From Scolanthus callimorphus (lineage: Eukaryota > Cnidaria > Anthozoa > Actiniaria > Edwardsiidae): a stretch of DNA of 64,000 bases. The notes under the pieces were generated by a model. That model had not been told where the DNA came from. It made no database searches and worked only from the letters and a program-made list of their open reading frames with translations. The position numbers and the translations under genes were made by a program. This document shows positions 31,552 through 42,470 of the stretch, piece by piece. The stretch is taken from assembly GCA_033964015.1 (NCBI GenBank), contig JAWWUD010000105.1:62001-126000 (forward strand). Direction: 5' to 3'. The number at the start of each line of letters is the position of its first letter. Position 1 is the stretch's first letter.

Positions 31552-31585
31552 ATACTATCAAATCAGTTCTCCATTTTAAATTAAG
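31552..31585 (+). CDS. MYBBP1A: MYBBP1A-like 34-bp micro-exon E
   Basis: Bounded by CTTTACAG and AAG|GTAAGC, both close to consensus. Joined in phase after the exon ending at 29133, it reads DTIKSVLHFKL and the first two bases of an Arg or Ser codon. In vertebrates the same place has a Lys-rich stretch and then RRDFQIRVLDL, so HFKLR fits the start of the next helix. Very short exons are hard to prove; phase, splice sites and family context are the only support. The following exon (expected VLDL..., phase 2) was not found in the window. Confidence 0.7.
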
Positions 31586-32427
31586 GTAAGCCCTCTGATA
31601 AACGAAATATCTCATATTTGTTATTGGTATAAACTCACTGTTAATAATAATGATATTCGTTTAATATTAGGCAACGATGGTACATGCGCTCTGATTGCCC
31701 AATTAGCGGACTTTAACTTCCCGTTATATTAATATTCCTCGTCAATAAGGGTTTAGCTCAGGAACTATTCGAGATGTTTGCGAACCTATGCAAAACGATT
31801 TCAATAGAATAAATAGAATAATAGTAAATCAAGCCCAAGTTGCCTATCTTTCATTTATTATAATTACATTGTAGCTGAAAAGAGAACAAAACTAACTGAA
31901 CTCACTGATCATTTTCAAAAATAAGACATAAGAGTAACACGCCATACAGCTATTTTTTTTAATCATAGGCCTTTCGGCTATAAGCCCTCTTTAGTGATCT
32001 GCAGTGATAACAAATGCTCTGTGGTAGCGATATATATATGTGTATCACATGTATAACCGGGAACCCTGTGGATAACTATGGTACCCACTCTGTTCAGCCC
32101 ATATGGCTCTCTTGATCTTAGTTTGTTTATCCTTCTAGTCTCTGTCTAGAAGCTTTGCGGTCCCGTTTGGTTAATAATAGTGAATTTAACGAGGCTGCCT
32201 ACAGTTTTTCTTGAACTTGGTCTCTCAACTTTTGACGACCACAATTCATATCAAACAATCTCCAACCAAAAACTGTCGTTTTTCAACACCTCGCGGCCAA
32301 AACCATATTTGGAATCATTTACCTTATAAGGAAGTAGCCAGAACGGTGAGATTTTGAATGAAAACTTGTAGGAATTACAGAGACCTAAGTTCTCGATCTG
32401 TCCACCATGAATTTGGGCTTGGTAACT
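31586..32427. other. Sequence downstream of exon E
   Basis: No further MYBBP1A exon could be recognised. At 31964-31995 a GGCCTTTCGGCTATAAGCCC motif resembles a Penelope end, but its hammerhead core is not intact. The rest is plain AT-rich sequence. Confidence 0.4.
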
Positions 32428-33088
32428 GTAACGTTGTATCAGAATGACAGACTACTAAAAACACTGGCCGTAAACTCCTTTTATGCCCCTTCCAAATATG
32501 TGATAAGTGTGCGCTGCGCTGTTGAGCTCCGTTTGCGAAGCAAACAAACATGAGGCGTATTGGGATAAAATTGGCGAAGTGCCCCTGCACGACGCCCCTT
32601 TTTATTTCTTTTGATCCAAAACATACATTTGCTGAGCAAAGGTGGGAAATAAGAGCCCACTGAATACAGCAATCAATACACAGAAGGTGGCCAACATGCC
32701 GGGGTGGAGGTGGGACATTTTTATGCAAGACTGCAATTGCTCGTTGGTCTTGCAAGTGACCATGACAGTAAATCCCCAGAGGGGATATCATTGATTATGA
32801 ATTGAATAGCCCCTATCACGCGCCGGCACGTGCCGCCCTCGTGATTACGGTGTAACACAATACTATGATTCTGGAAAAGGGCATAAATGTTCTATTGGTG
32901 CCCAGTAATTTATTTATGCCCCTTCCAAATGTGTGATGTGTGCGCTGCGCTGTTGAGCTCCGTTTGCGAAGCAAACAAACATGAGGCGTATTGGGATAAA
33001 ATTGGCGAAGTGCCCCTGCACGACGCCCCTTTTTATTTCTTTTGACCCAAAACATACATTTGCTGAGCAAAGGTGGGAAATAAGAGCG
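32428..33088. repeat. LTR head plus tandem insert repeat
   Basis: TGTAACGTTGTATCAGAATG followed by ACAGACTACTAAAA...CTCCTTTTA matches the first part of the gypsy LTR at 58649. It then enters a 434-bp unit starting TGCCCCTTCCAAATATGTGA at 32483, and a second partial copy starts at 32917 and ends at 33088. The unit's second half (32722-32916) recurs at 54499-54691 inside the other gypsy LTR. So an insert-bearing form of this LTR existed, and here it is partly duplicated in tandem. The predicted proteins here are shadows of the repeat. Confidence 0.65.
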
Positions 33089-34119
33089 CCAAAAGCCCTT
33101 GCGTTAATGCAAGGAGCTTCCCACCCCAACAGCACAACGCACATGAAACAAAGGCTCAGAACCCAAGTTCTGTTTGAGAATCAGTCTTAGTTATGACCGT
33201 CATCTGTGCCAATCGGGGCATGCGCAGCTAGCGTGAGAGGCTAGGAATACGGATGTACTTTTTGAACGCGTCCGAATTCCAGCGTCCCATTTAAGTGTCA
33301 CTATTATCAAGTTTGAAAATTATTTACTTTATGCCTCATTTGAACGAGCTGAGGCTCAGAAGAAACATGCTTCTTTCCATGTTCAAAAATCTTTTTTGGT
33401 TCCGAAGATAGTAGAGTTTGAAGTTTGGCCGCCATTGCTCCAAAGTGTGACTTGATGACGTCACACTCTTAACAAACAAAGTGGTGAATTATTTGATGGT
33501 CTATATTTTTATTGGATTTGCATCAAATCCTATCAAATTTGCCACGGTTATTGAACTCACTCTTCCTGGTAATTTGTTTACCTTAATTGATTGCCATGGC
33601 AACAGCCTTTGCTCCAGACCACCCCTATCCAAAATTCTAGATGAGGCTATATCTTTTGAAGAAATCAATTGTAACATACATTGCCATGGCTACTTATCTT
33701 ATTTAGTAGTAGCTCGCTTTTAGTAACAAGCAAATTGGTTAATTCTGAAATCTGGGCGGGAAAAATCGGGAAATCCTAAAATCGTCTGGGGAGCCTGGGA
33801 ACCAGGGGGTTGCCATGGCAACCCTGATTGATGAGTCACATCACTCTGTTCAAGTCAAGTATTCATTCTGCCAAGTTTGAGCACTCTAACTTCAAGAGGA
33901 ATAGAGATATACCTCTTTTTAGTATTTAGGCATTGATCAAGTTGAGAGTGTGACGTCATCACCCATGCTAATTTGTACATCGTTCTTACCTTAATAACTT
34001 CTGAACGAAAAGAGCTATCAAAAATCGGAAAACGGCATTGTTCTAGTTTTGCAAAGCTGCCTAACATATGGAGAATTGGCAAAGATTGGAGACACTAATT
34101 TTTGATAATAGTGGCACTG
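33089..34119. other. Unassigned sequence between LTR repeat and DIRS-B
   Basis: Contains GCCATGGCAACAGC / GCCATGGCTAC style motifs near 33594 and 33683 and TGACGTCATC sites near 33457 and 33952. No gene recognised. Confidence 0.4.
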
Positions 34120-34938
34120 TAATCGAATTTTAGCGTCCGAAAATCTGCACTCCGCTGCAAACGACGCTGCGCCAATGCGGAATGAGTGACCCTTATACTT
34201 AGCAGGGTCTAAGCCCGACGCGCGCAGTGCTAACGAAAGGTACTCTGAAAAATACGCGCGAGACATTGACTTTCCGTCGGCCAGGACAAAAAGAGGGCCT
34301 GGCAAAGCGCCACGCTGTATTAGATACTGGGTAAGGTACTCTACGGGGCACACATCAGTGCGGCGAGTGAGATTAATAACGACCGGTCGCACGTTATAGC
34401 TGTGCTTAAAGGAGGTGAAAGTTATACTAAACCCGAAAGGGGTACCAGATTTATGAAGGTAGCGAGATACCTGGTCGAATCTCAAGCCATTCGGTCGACC
34501 ATTAGAATTGGTCATTTCGCCAACTCGTAAGAAGGCAAAAAAGGCAACAACGCACATCGCTTGTAACATAGTGGCTTCGTAGTAGCTTGGGGCGATGTCA
34601 CGCAAGCTTAATACTATGCGAGAAAGAATGGAAAGGGTTACAGGTAAACGCGAGTCCAGTCGACTACAAAGTTTGCTATAGCCTTTAAGCATCTCCATAA
34701 CGTACGAGACTTTGCTTGTATCTGGAAATCCCACAAGCCGATGACAGTACCCGAGAGAAGAGATATATGTGTTAGCAGTAGAGGCAGCGTAGTTGTGTTC
34801 GAAAAGATAGGAAATGAACAATGCAATTTCCGACGGGGGGAGCGGAAGTTTAATCTCGGCTGAGCCAAACGTTGCGTGCAGAAACATCGAATAGAGGCGC
34901 CATGCCCGTTGGTAAGTTGGCACAGACGACGGCCGCAA
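34120..34938 (-). pseudogene. DIRS-B tyrosine recombinase, C-terminus missing
   Basis: The open frame reads VPTYQRAWRLYSMFLHATFG, a core-binding domain ISYLFEHNYAASTANTYISS, then catalytic Arg I in FFAFLRVGEMTNS and the HxxR box in KGHSFRIGAASFAAE. After SDAKIRL, where LGRW...Y (the nucleophilic tyrosine segment) is expected, the frame runs into unrelated sequence and stops at 34018. The element is therefore truncated at about 34120 and the Tyr is gone. Such recombinases insert the circular cDNA of DIRS elements. The frame overlaps the RNase H end, as is common in these elements. Confidence 0.8.
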
Positions 34939-34964
34939 ACTCGAGGCAGCTAATAAATGGCCCG

Positions 34965-35378
34965 CTAGATCTGCCAGTTTTGCGGCAGCAGGTGTGACGG
35001 GATGGCTGTTGGTGATGCATGAGTGCAGGGTGGCGCCAACCGTATGAAGCGTTGGATCTGTAGGCGGGAAAGGGAATCGGGTAACTCATTGTGAACGCCG
35101 GGAACATGCTTCGCCTTAAACATAACATTCCGCTTCAAACAAGTGAGCACCAGCTCGCGCACAAAATTCATCAAGGTAGGATCCTCGCAAGAAGATTTAT
35201 TAATTACGTGAACTAGAGCATTGTTGTCAGTAAAGAAAATTATGCGTTTGTTACGCATGAAATCGCCCCACAAAATAACACTCATAAGTATAGGAAAAAA
35301 TTCTAAAACTGCGATGTTCCTACGCCCAATCAACTGGCCACTCACCGTAGCACCAGTGGTTGCCGAAAACGGCGCCAA
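34965..35378 (-). pseudogene. DIRS-B RNase H C-terminal half
   Basis: Contains NIAVLEFFPILMSVILWGDF, then RIIFFTDNNALVHVINKSS with the third catalytic acidic residue, and VPGVHNELPDSLSRLQIQRF at the end. It is one frame out from the ORF at 35320-36693, the slip being at about 35325, within the RNase H domain. That single change would interrupt the polyprotein. Confidence 0.8.
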
Positions 35379-36755
35379 ATCCTAACGTGCCTGACGCATC
35401 AGTGAAAAGATGTAAAGCATTTGAATCTAACCACACATCATCGAGAAAAAATGATTTGCCATTAAAATCGCTAAGGAAATCTAACCAAGTCCTGAGATCA
35501 GCTCTGGCCGATACAGTAAGATGGATAGAGTGATGGGCTAACTTGATGCCTTTTGTGAGGTCAATAAGGCGCCGTAAGAATGCAAGGCCGGGAACAACTA
35601 CGGAGCAAGCGAAGTTGAGGGTGCCAATAAGGGATTGCAATTCCTTCAAAGTGACCTTTTTCCTGCGAATAAAGTCGGAGCAGAGCAACTTACATGTCTC
35701 TAATTTGTCACCCGGGAGGCGAGCCTCCATTTCCGCCGTATCTAGCTCAATACCAGCAAATGATAGAACGGTCGCCGGGCCAAGCGTTTTTTCGGGTGCC
35801 ATTGGTACGCCCAGCCAATCACAAAGACCCAAAAAGTCATCAAGGTGACCCTTACATAGCTCGAACGTAGGCGACGCCAGCAAGTAATCGTCAAGAAGGT
35901 GAATGATATAGGGGATGTGTAACACATTTTTCGCGACCCATTCTAACGCGGTACTAAAGGCCTCAAAAGTCTGGCAGGATGAGGAACACCCCATCGGCAT
36001 GCATCTATCATAGTAAAAGTTTCCATCCCAATGCATGCCGAGCAAGTGATAATCCTCAGGCCGGATAGGGATGATCCTAAATGCACTTCTAATGTCGGTC
36101 TTTGCAAGGTAGTACCTCTGCCCAACCGACTTGACCATCTGGATGGCGTCATCTACTCGAGCATACTGTACAGATGAGTGCTCAGGCGATATACCATCAT
36201 TGATCGAACCCCCCCTGGGATAAGATAAATGATGTATAAGATGGTATACACCTGGGGCTTTCTTGGGCACAACACCCACAGGGGAAAATATTGAGTCAGG
36301 AAAAGTAGGGCAATCAAAAGGCCCTAACAACCTATCTGCGGCCAATTCTTTAGCAATCTTGGAACTCACCACCCCTGGAAGGTCGTCAGATGATTTCAGG
36401 TTTGTGGGGATACCAGGTTCAACGTGACCATCAAAATGGATGGGAAAACCAAATTGGAACCCATTTGACAAAAATAACGTTTTCTCAGGTTGATAGTTTC
36501 TTAAAACCAATGCTAGCCTATTTGCCCTTACTGGGGTTGGGAGTGGCCAATCGTTGCCCCGGGGCGGAAATGGCAGCCTGTGGAAGTTGGCCACGAAAAT
36601 TGCCCTGTCGAAAATTGCCCTGCCCTGAAATTGGCGCACCACCTCGAAGTCGAGAGCTACGTTGGCCTCGCATGGGGCACCTGATAAGGGCATGCATTAT
36701 TTGGCAAATGGGACAGTCATGACTATACTGGCAACCGGGGCAATTACCACCCTTA
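35320..36755 (-). pseudogene. DIRS-B gag end, RT and RNase H N-terminal half
   Basis: The long open frame (457 residues) starts with a gag-side Cys/His cluster (CPGCQYSHDCPICQIMHALI, in the frame just upstream). The RT follows: VYHLIHHLSYPRGGSINDGI, motif A LAKTDIRSAFRIIPI, motif B CMPMGCSSSCQTFEAFSTAL, motif C HLLDDYLLA with both Asp, then FAGIELDTAEMEARLP and the RNase H strand ALHLFTDASGTLGFGAVFG. RT and the start of RNase H look catalytically complete. The coding sequence is cut at 36755 by the 2.9-kb insertion that separates it from gag, and at 35325 by a frameshift. Confidence 0.85.
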
Positions 36756-37186
36756 GTTTACAGTTGACGCGGTTTCCATTGTTATTCGTAGGGAATTAAC
36801 TCGGATAATGACTCTCAACAAACTAAAAGTCGGGGAGGGATTTGAATTCTCCAGGGAAAGGTTGGGGTTGATCAATAGAATTGAATTGAATTTCTAGGTA
36901 AATATATCGCTCATTATGGATTCATCGGTAAATATATGACTCATTATGGATTCATAGGTAAATATCTAGTTACTTACCTATGAATCCATAATAAGCCATA
37001 TACATACCTATGGGATCTATAATGTGTGGTTCCAGAAAACATCCCCCCCCCCGGAAGAGTGCTGAAAAGTGACCCCCCATCTCTCTCGAAGTTCCGAAGA
37101 AAAATACAGTATTTGCATGGAAAAGATATCCCTTCCTATGGATAATTTCTGGAATCACACAATAAGCCATTTTTACCTACACTTCA

Positions 37187-38570
37187 AGGGGCACTGTCAC
37201 GGTTGTTTCATCAAAATGTTTTAAAATAAGACCAGTGTTCTACAGAAACAATTCCGAACCTATAGTATGTTTCAAAAATGCCAATTAGCAATCCAATTCC
37301 ATCCGCTCGATTATACACGAAAATACTCCAAACATGGCGAAAAATGAAGCGACATTTTGTTGTCACGTGACATGGTCTGGCGCGCTTAATTCAAAGGCGC
37401 TCTCTTATTTTCTATTGTGAAATACAAAGGAACACGGCCAAAACACGTCAAATCCTGAAACTAAACCTCAAATAACAACTACAGAATTGTCGTTGAAAAT
37501 AAACTAGATGTTGGTTATTGCTAACGACACTTCAAACTTTGTGTTTCGCTTTTTGCTGACCAAAATACGCGCGTTTTTCAACCATTAACTTTTGCTCAAA
37601 CTTTGGGGTATTTTAGGCCGAAAACATATGGGGCTTCATATTCGTTGGTTAATCTTTGGCGATTACTAAAACATAAAAGCAAACTAGATATTGGTTATTG
37701 TTCTTTAGACACAAATCTCTTACTCTGCCGTTTTTCATGCAACATGATCAAGTATTTCAACCATTAAATTTTAGATGAAGTTTCGCGGCCAAGATCTCAT
37801 CCAAAACTAGAATATCTAATGAGGAGTTGAATCTCCCGCGGGAAAAGCACTGCCATTTCACAATGGAGTCTGATCTTGTAAACCATATGATGTTGATTCG
37901 AAGTTTTCATTCGGCGCGCTACAAAACTCACAAAGTTAAAATCGATTAAACGTCAATAAACGTAATGATATATAAGTTATGCTGTGATCCGTGCTGTATT
38001 TTAGCGGTACAAGCGAAGTTAAGTTTACAACGAATGGCCTGTGTCGTTCTTGTAAACCGATGCTATTTTTAGAAGTGAATTCGGGTTTTCATTCGCGCTA
38101 CAAAACCCACAAAGTAAACATCAATGAACGTAATCTCTGTGATAATTTCACGCTTTCATAAGATATAAGTCATGTTGTGATCCTTGTTGTATTTTAAAGG
38201 GACGAGCGAGTTTTAGTTTACAAGCAATGGCGACCTCTGCGATTTCTTCGATGAAAAATTTACATTTAGTGATAGCTCGGGTATTTACAAAGAGCCAATC
38301 AGGACACAGTCAGAACAATGCTCTTATAATCAGCGCTGAACTCACTGAGGCACATCCAGCAAAACAAGCTCTCTTTTGTTTGGTAAAACTGACGCTTTAA
38401 ACAAAAGGATTCTGCGCGATGATTTGTATTGATCTAAGAGCTGAAAGGTTAGTTAAAAAACGTAGACGATTATGTTGTTGATTTCTAGCGAGTTTGACTG
38501 CATTTAAGCTACTCAAAATGACCCCAAGTTTGGACCAAATTCATGATAAAGCATGACAGTGCCCCTTTCA
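37187..38570. mobile_element. Nested 1.38-kb element with AAGGGGCACTGTCA ends
   Basis: AAGGGGCACTGTCA at the left is inverted (TGACAGTGCCCCTT) at the right. The interior has degenerate direct repeats such as CTAGATGTTGGTTATTG / CTAGATATTGGTTATTG and two blocks with CGCTACAAAACTCACAAAGT. No ORF of note. Confidence 0.6.
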
Positions 38571-39542
38571 CAAGGACTAATTCAATTATCAACCCGAACA
38601 TTTAACTAGTGAATTCAAATCCATACACTTACCCGAGAAAAAAACATTCAATAATCTCAGTTTATGCATCTATACTGACTATGTCTACAACCAATATTTG
38701 CTCTTATCCTTTATGCGAATCCCGTTTAAACGCCACAAAACACGATTCCCGAGAACGCCTTCACTTGAACCATTTGAGAAGCGTTTGTCCAGTCTACTTG
38801 CTTGGTCTCCTTGCCATAGAGTGTGTTCAAGACGTAAACCTGAAAATACAGATAAAATCATGCCCAGTTTAATTGCATATCTAATCGTAGAGAGCAACCA
38901 ACGAGCGCAAAATACCTGAAACTTGCCTTCAGTTTCGCCAACTTGAATCAGCTTCACAACGTTATGCAAATTGAGCTGTAGTAGCTGTAGCTGTCAGGGC
39001 GTGGTACAAACGAAAATAACCAGTGAGGACGTAGTTGCTTTTGTCTCTATTATTTTCGTTCTACAAAGGAGTTCTTTTGTCTCTAGTCTATTATCCTCGT
39101 TCTTTGTGTTGAGGTATAGGGTATTGTTGTATTATCCAACCAGAGAGGAGCTTTAAGCAGCTACGTACCGACTAAAATAACAGCGCTTTAATGAGTTGCG
39201 CTTTTACAAAAGGCCGCTCGATTGATTGGACTGGCTGTTGTACAAAAACAAAAGACGTAATTCGTGTTTGGAAACCTTTGTCAATCATGGTTGAATAAAA
39301 GTTGTCTCATTTTCTTCAGCATCACAACTTTATTGTGCATGGTAAAAATTAATTGCAATAACTTTCTCTGGGGAACGCACTTCTATGAAAGCAGCTAAAT
39401 AACTAACAATAGTTCCTATTGGAATCCGCTATCTTTCTCAATTGTAAACTGTACTCCTTTTCAAAACTGTTCAATTCAATGAGAAGAATGCATTTCATTT
39501 GTTCCTGTTTTCTGAAAACCTTGTCAACTGTAAACTAAGTCC

Positions 39543-39641
39543 GTTAATTACCTCGAGTCTCGGCAATAACCCCAATACATCCCTCGGGCCTACGGCCCTT
39601 GGGGATGTATTGGGGTATTGCCTCGAATCTCGGTAATTAAC
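39543..39641. repeat. 99-bp GC-rich hairpin
   Basis: GTTAATTACCTCGAGTCTCG, then CAATAACCCCAATACATCCC form the left arm. The right arm is the inverse ending ATCTCGGTAATTAAC, with a GGGCCTACGGCCC tip. It lies exactly at the right border of the insertion in DIRS-B gag and may be the terminal structure of that element. Confidence 0.8.
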
Positions 39642-39647
39642 TCTAAC

Positions 39648-40883
39648 TTATGAAAACGTACACAATAACCCTTAGGTATATTAAATTTAGGGTTGCCGTT
39701 CTTCTGTTGAGAGGGCTGATGTGGTGGGCGGGTAATGGATCTCGACCAAAGTTCCCAGTGGGTAGTACCCCAGGGAAGGGCTGTGGGATATTGCTGACGC
39801 ATGTGACGGAAATTGGTGTCATAATATCTCCAATCCCCTCCATTTGCAGCAATATCCCTCACCACCTCCATGTATTTCATGAGCTGTGGTGCTTGAACTG
39901 GATATTTTGAGGTGTACACACCAATAAAAACTTGAAAAGCTGTTATCCAGACATCAATATTAGGGATAGGTCTGGCCTTTTGGCTGGCCTCCAGACTGAC
40001 AGTAGGTATACCGAGATCCTCTTGATCATGCGAAAATGATATATTGATCTTTGGATCAAATGGCTGAGCATGTAACAAAAGACCAAAGTCAATGTATTGG
40101 TGTGCCCATATCTTGACCTTTAATTTAGGAGGAACCCGGACATCAACGGGCACACTGATGGAGTTAAAAAGATCGGGAGGCCTACCGTCACTCTGGGGCA
40201 GGTTGGAAATGTCCCCTGATAGAGATTGTACTACAGATGCAAGAGGCCCCTGCACAGTTGCATCTGTAGTTGTAGGGTTGCCGGTTTGATTGACGACGGA
40301 AACTAATGCCGGTGAAGTTGCTGAAGCAGGCTGTGTATCCAAGACACTGAGGCTGGGTTGTGACACAGGTGGCTGGGTACCAAGGGACTGTGCACCAGAG
40401 GTGTGGGCGCCGAAGACTGGCTGTGTGCTCAAAACACTGAGGTTGGGTAATAGGTGGCTGGGAGCCAAGGGGGACACCAGGCAGGTTGGCATTTGGAAGG
40501 ACATGCTGTGAAGCAACATTAGGGCTGTCAACAATAGGGCCTGGTACTTGTTGGGTTGGTATGAATTGGACCAGTGTAGATGCTAGAGCTGTAGCAAGGG
40601 TTTGAGCGACTGAAGCAATCATCTCCTGTGGTGTGCTTGGGGTGGAGGAAGACATGGGCACTGGTGGCGGAGGGGCTTCAACACCTGATAGTGGTGGCAC
40701 GGCTGCTGCTGTTGTCGCATTAGAACGACGAGCACTCCTGCGCCTAGGCTGCGGAGCAGGTGGGGCTATGGTGGATACTGTTGGTATGGCCCCTGTTGTC
40801 ACTGTTGCTGACCGACTGGCACTCCTACGCTTTGGCTGCGGGGCAGGCAAGGCTGCGGCTCGGGCCCGTTTAGCGCGTGGCAT
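39648..40883 (-). pseudogene. DIRS-B gag-like protein
   Basis: Starts MPRAKRARAAALPAPQPKRR, a basic leader, followed by a Pro/Ala/Thr/Gln-rich low-complexity region with internal repeats (QPSLSVLDTQPA / LSVLSTQPVFGA). The conserved C-terminal gag block then reads IDVWITAFQVFIGVYTSKYP, MKYMEVVRDIAANGGDWRYY and PWGTTHWELW. This block is typical of cnidarian DIRS-like gag. The frame changes between 40440 and 40530. It ends at IPKGYCVRFHK where the insertion begins; the remaining Cys/His cluster is found at 36680-36755. Gag would package element RNA. Confidence 0.75.
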
Positions 40884-41014
40884 CCTACAGAAAAACTACA
40901 AGAACTACAAGAAAATTCGTGTCATGGTGTCACCAAAATATGTTGTTCCTAAGGTTGGTGAATTTGGTGTTGCCTAAAAAAAAATTATTGATGTGAAAAC
41001 AGTACTATATTCTC

Positions 41015-41045
41015 ACTTGGTCCCATTGTGCTTTATATAAGTTAT
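41015..41045 (-). promoter_or_regulatory. Putative DIRS-B promoter (TATATAAAG)
   Basis: On the minus strand CTTATATAAAGCACAATGGG, then ACCAAGTGAGAATATAG lies about 140 bp upstream of the gag start. A related block CTTATATAAGCACTGCTGGA, ACCAAGTGAGAATAG occurs in the opposite orientation at 43037-43070. A TATA-like box in an inverted terminal repeat fits the known inverted-repeat layout of DIRS elements. Position-based inference only. Confidence 0.5.
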
Positions 41046-41799
41046 GGGAAGGAGACCTGGTTCCGCTTATCTGACACCTTCCCGTGCGGAGTTCAGCAAT
41101 ACCTCTCCGACTTAACTATTCCCGAAACTCAGAAGAATCCTAAATCCTTCCCGTAAATAAATAAATAAATCCTACCCTTCCCAAAAACTCAGAACCATTT
41201 AATACGAATTCACATAACTCAAAAATATTATAGATACCCTCTGACGTTCGCCATAACCCAGGCCGAACCTACGATAGAAAATTGGCTATTTTAAGATGCG
41301 TACTGACATACGGCATACTGTGACATAACACACTCGACATATAAACACTCGTATGACACATAAACACTCGTGTAATGTTATATACTCATGGTCTTCTCCC
41401 AAAAGTCAGAAAAAGTGGTCCAATTTTATAGGAGGCGCACGGCTGCTAAAAAATGCCGGGGCTGCTGGACCTGGGGCCACGCCTTTTTAATCTGTCCAGG
41501 AAGACTGGGCGATTTTGCTGTTAGGGTGACAAAGAGATCCAAAGATTTTAATACAGGTTGGAATTAAAACAGAATTTTTAATGCAACATAGAAAGTTAGA
41601 GAGACCCGCAGGTCGAGCAACCCCGGAATACCCCGCCCGAGGGCAGAGCAATTAAGGCCATTAGACAGGCCCTCCGAGGCGCAGAAATGCAAGATAGAAA
41701 ATTAGGCCTTAAGGTGCAGAAAATTAGTTTTCTTGCATTTCTAGAAATTTTCTTTGCAAAATCGCGTAGACCACAATGACATAAGAGAGATATCTCCAA
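41046..41799. other. Sequence upstream of DIRS-B, with DIRS-A 5' fragment
   Basis: 41430-41520 (CCGGGGCTGCTGGACCTGGG) and 41617-41648 (CGAGCAACCCCGGAATACCC) match the DIRS-A N-terminal region at 18450 and 18642, so a fragment of that family lies here. The ACACTCGTATGACACATAAA repeats at 41335-41375 are short and local. Confidence 0.5.
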
Positions 41800-42470
41800 T
41801 GTAACCAAAACGCCAGCGCCAACTGGGGACATTTTTACAGCGTGACAACACGCAATGCGGTATACACTTCGCAGCCAAAGCGAGACAGCTCGCTTCCAAA
41901 GGAATTTTAACAGTGTGACAACACGCCATGCGGAATACATTAGCCAAACTGAATTGGGATAAGGGAAATGAATTTAGCGTAACCCATACGCCAGCGAGAC
42001 AGCTCGCTTCCAAACTAGGGGAATTTTAACGCGTGACAACACGCAATGCGGAATACACTTCGCAGGCAAACTGAATTGGGATAAGGGACATAAATTTAGC
42101 GTAACCATTACGCCAGCGGGACAGCTCGCTTCCAAACTAGGGGAATTTTAACAGCGTGACAATACGCAATGCGGAATACACTTCGCAGCCAAACTGAATT
42201 GGGATAAGGAAGATAAATAAATTTTTAGCGTAACCAATACGCCAGCGAGACAGCTCGCTTCCAAACTAGGTGAATTTTAACAGCGTGATTACTCAATGCG
42301 GAATACACTTCGCAGTCAAACTGAATTAGGATAAGGGAGATAAATAAATTTAGCGTAACCAATACGCCAGCGAGACAGCTCGCTTCCAAACTAGGGGAAT
42401 TGTAATGTAAACACGTGACAACACGCAATGCGGAATACACTTCGCAGCCAAACTGAACAGAAAGAAAAGG
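41800..42470. repeat. Satellite of about 105-130 bp
   Basis: Five to six head-to-tail units, each with GACAACACGCAATGCGGAAT, TTCGCAGCCAAACTGAATTG and CCAGCGAGACAGCTCGCTTC. Unit length varies because of indels (some units lack the middle). GCGAGACAGCTCGC is a short palindrome in every unit. The Cys/Ser-rich minus-strand readings are artefacts. Confidence 0.85.

Larger units (their letters stand above)
36756..39650. mobile_element. 2.9-kb insertion splitting DIRS-B gag
   Basis: CTTA stands at both borders (36752-36755 and 39647-39650). Reading from the gag side across to the RT side in the DIRS frame continues a Cys/His cluster, so the borders look like a clean insertion. Inside, TTAGTTTACAGTTGAC at 36753 is inverted at 39522-39537, and a third layer is a TIR element at 37187-38570. 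No transposase is present, so it is a composite of non-autonomous elements. Confidence 0.7.

Noticed and set aside
31964..31995. Possible fifth hammerhead near GGCCTTTCGGCTATAAGCCC
   Set aside because: The inverse strand has CTAAAGA in place of CUGANGA and GAAAGGC after helix II, so the conserved core is not met.
32375..33190. Overlapping frames with shared LLSKCMFWIKRNKKGRRAG-type text
   Set aside because: They are readings of the duplicated LTR insert, not independent genes.
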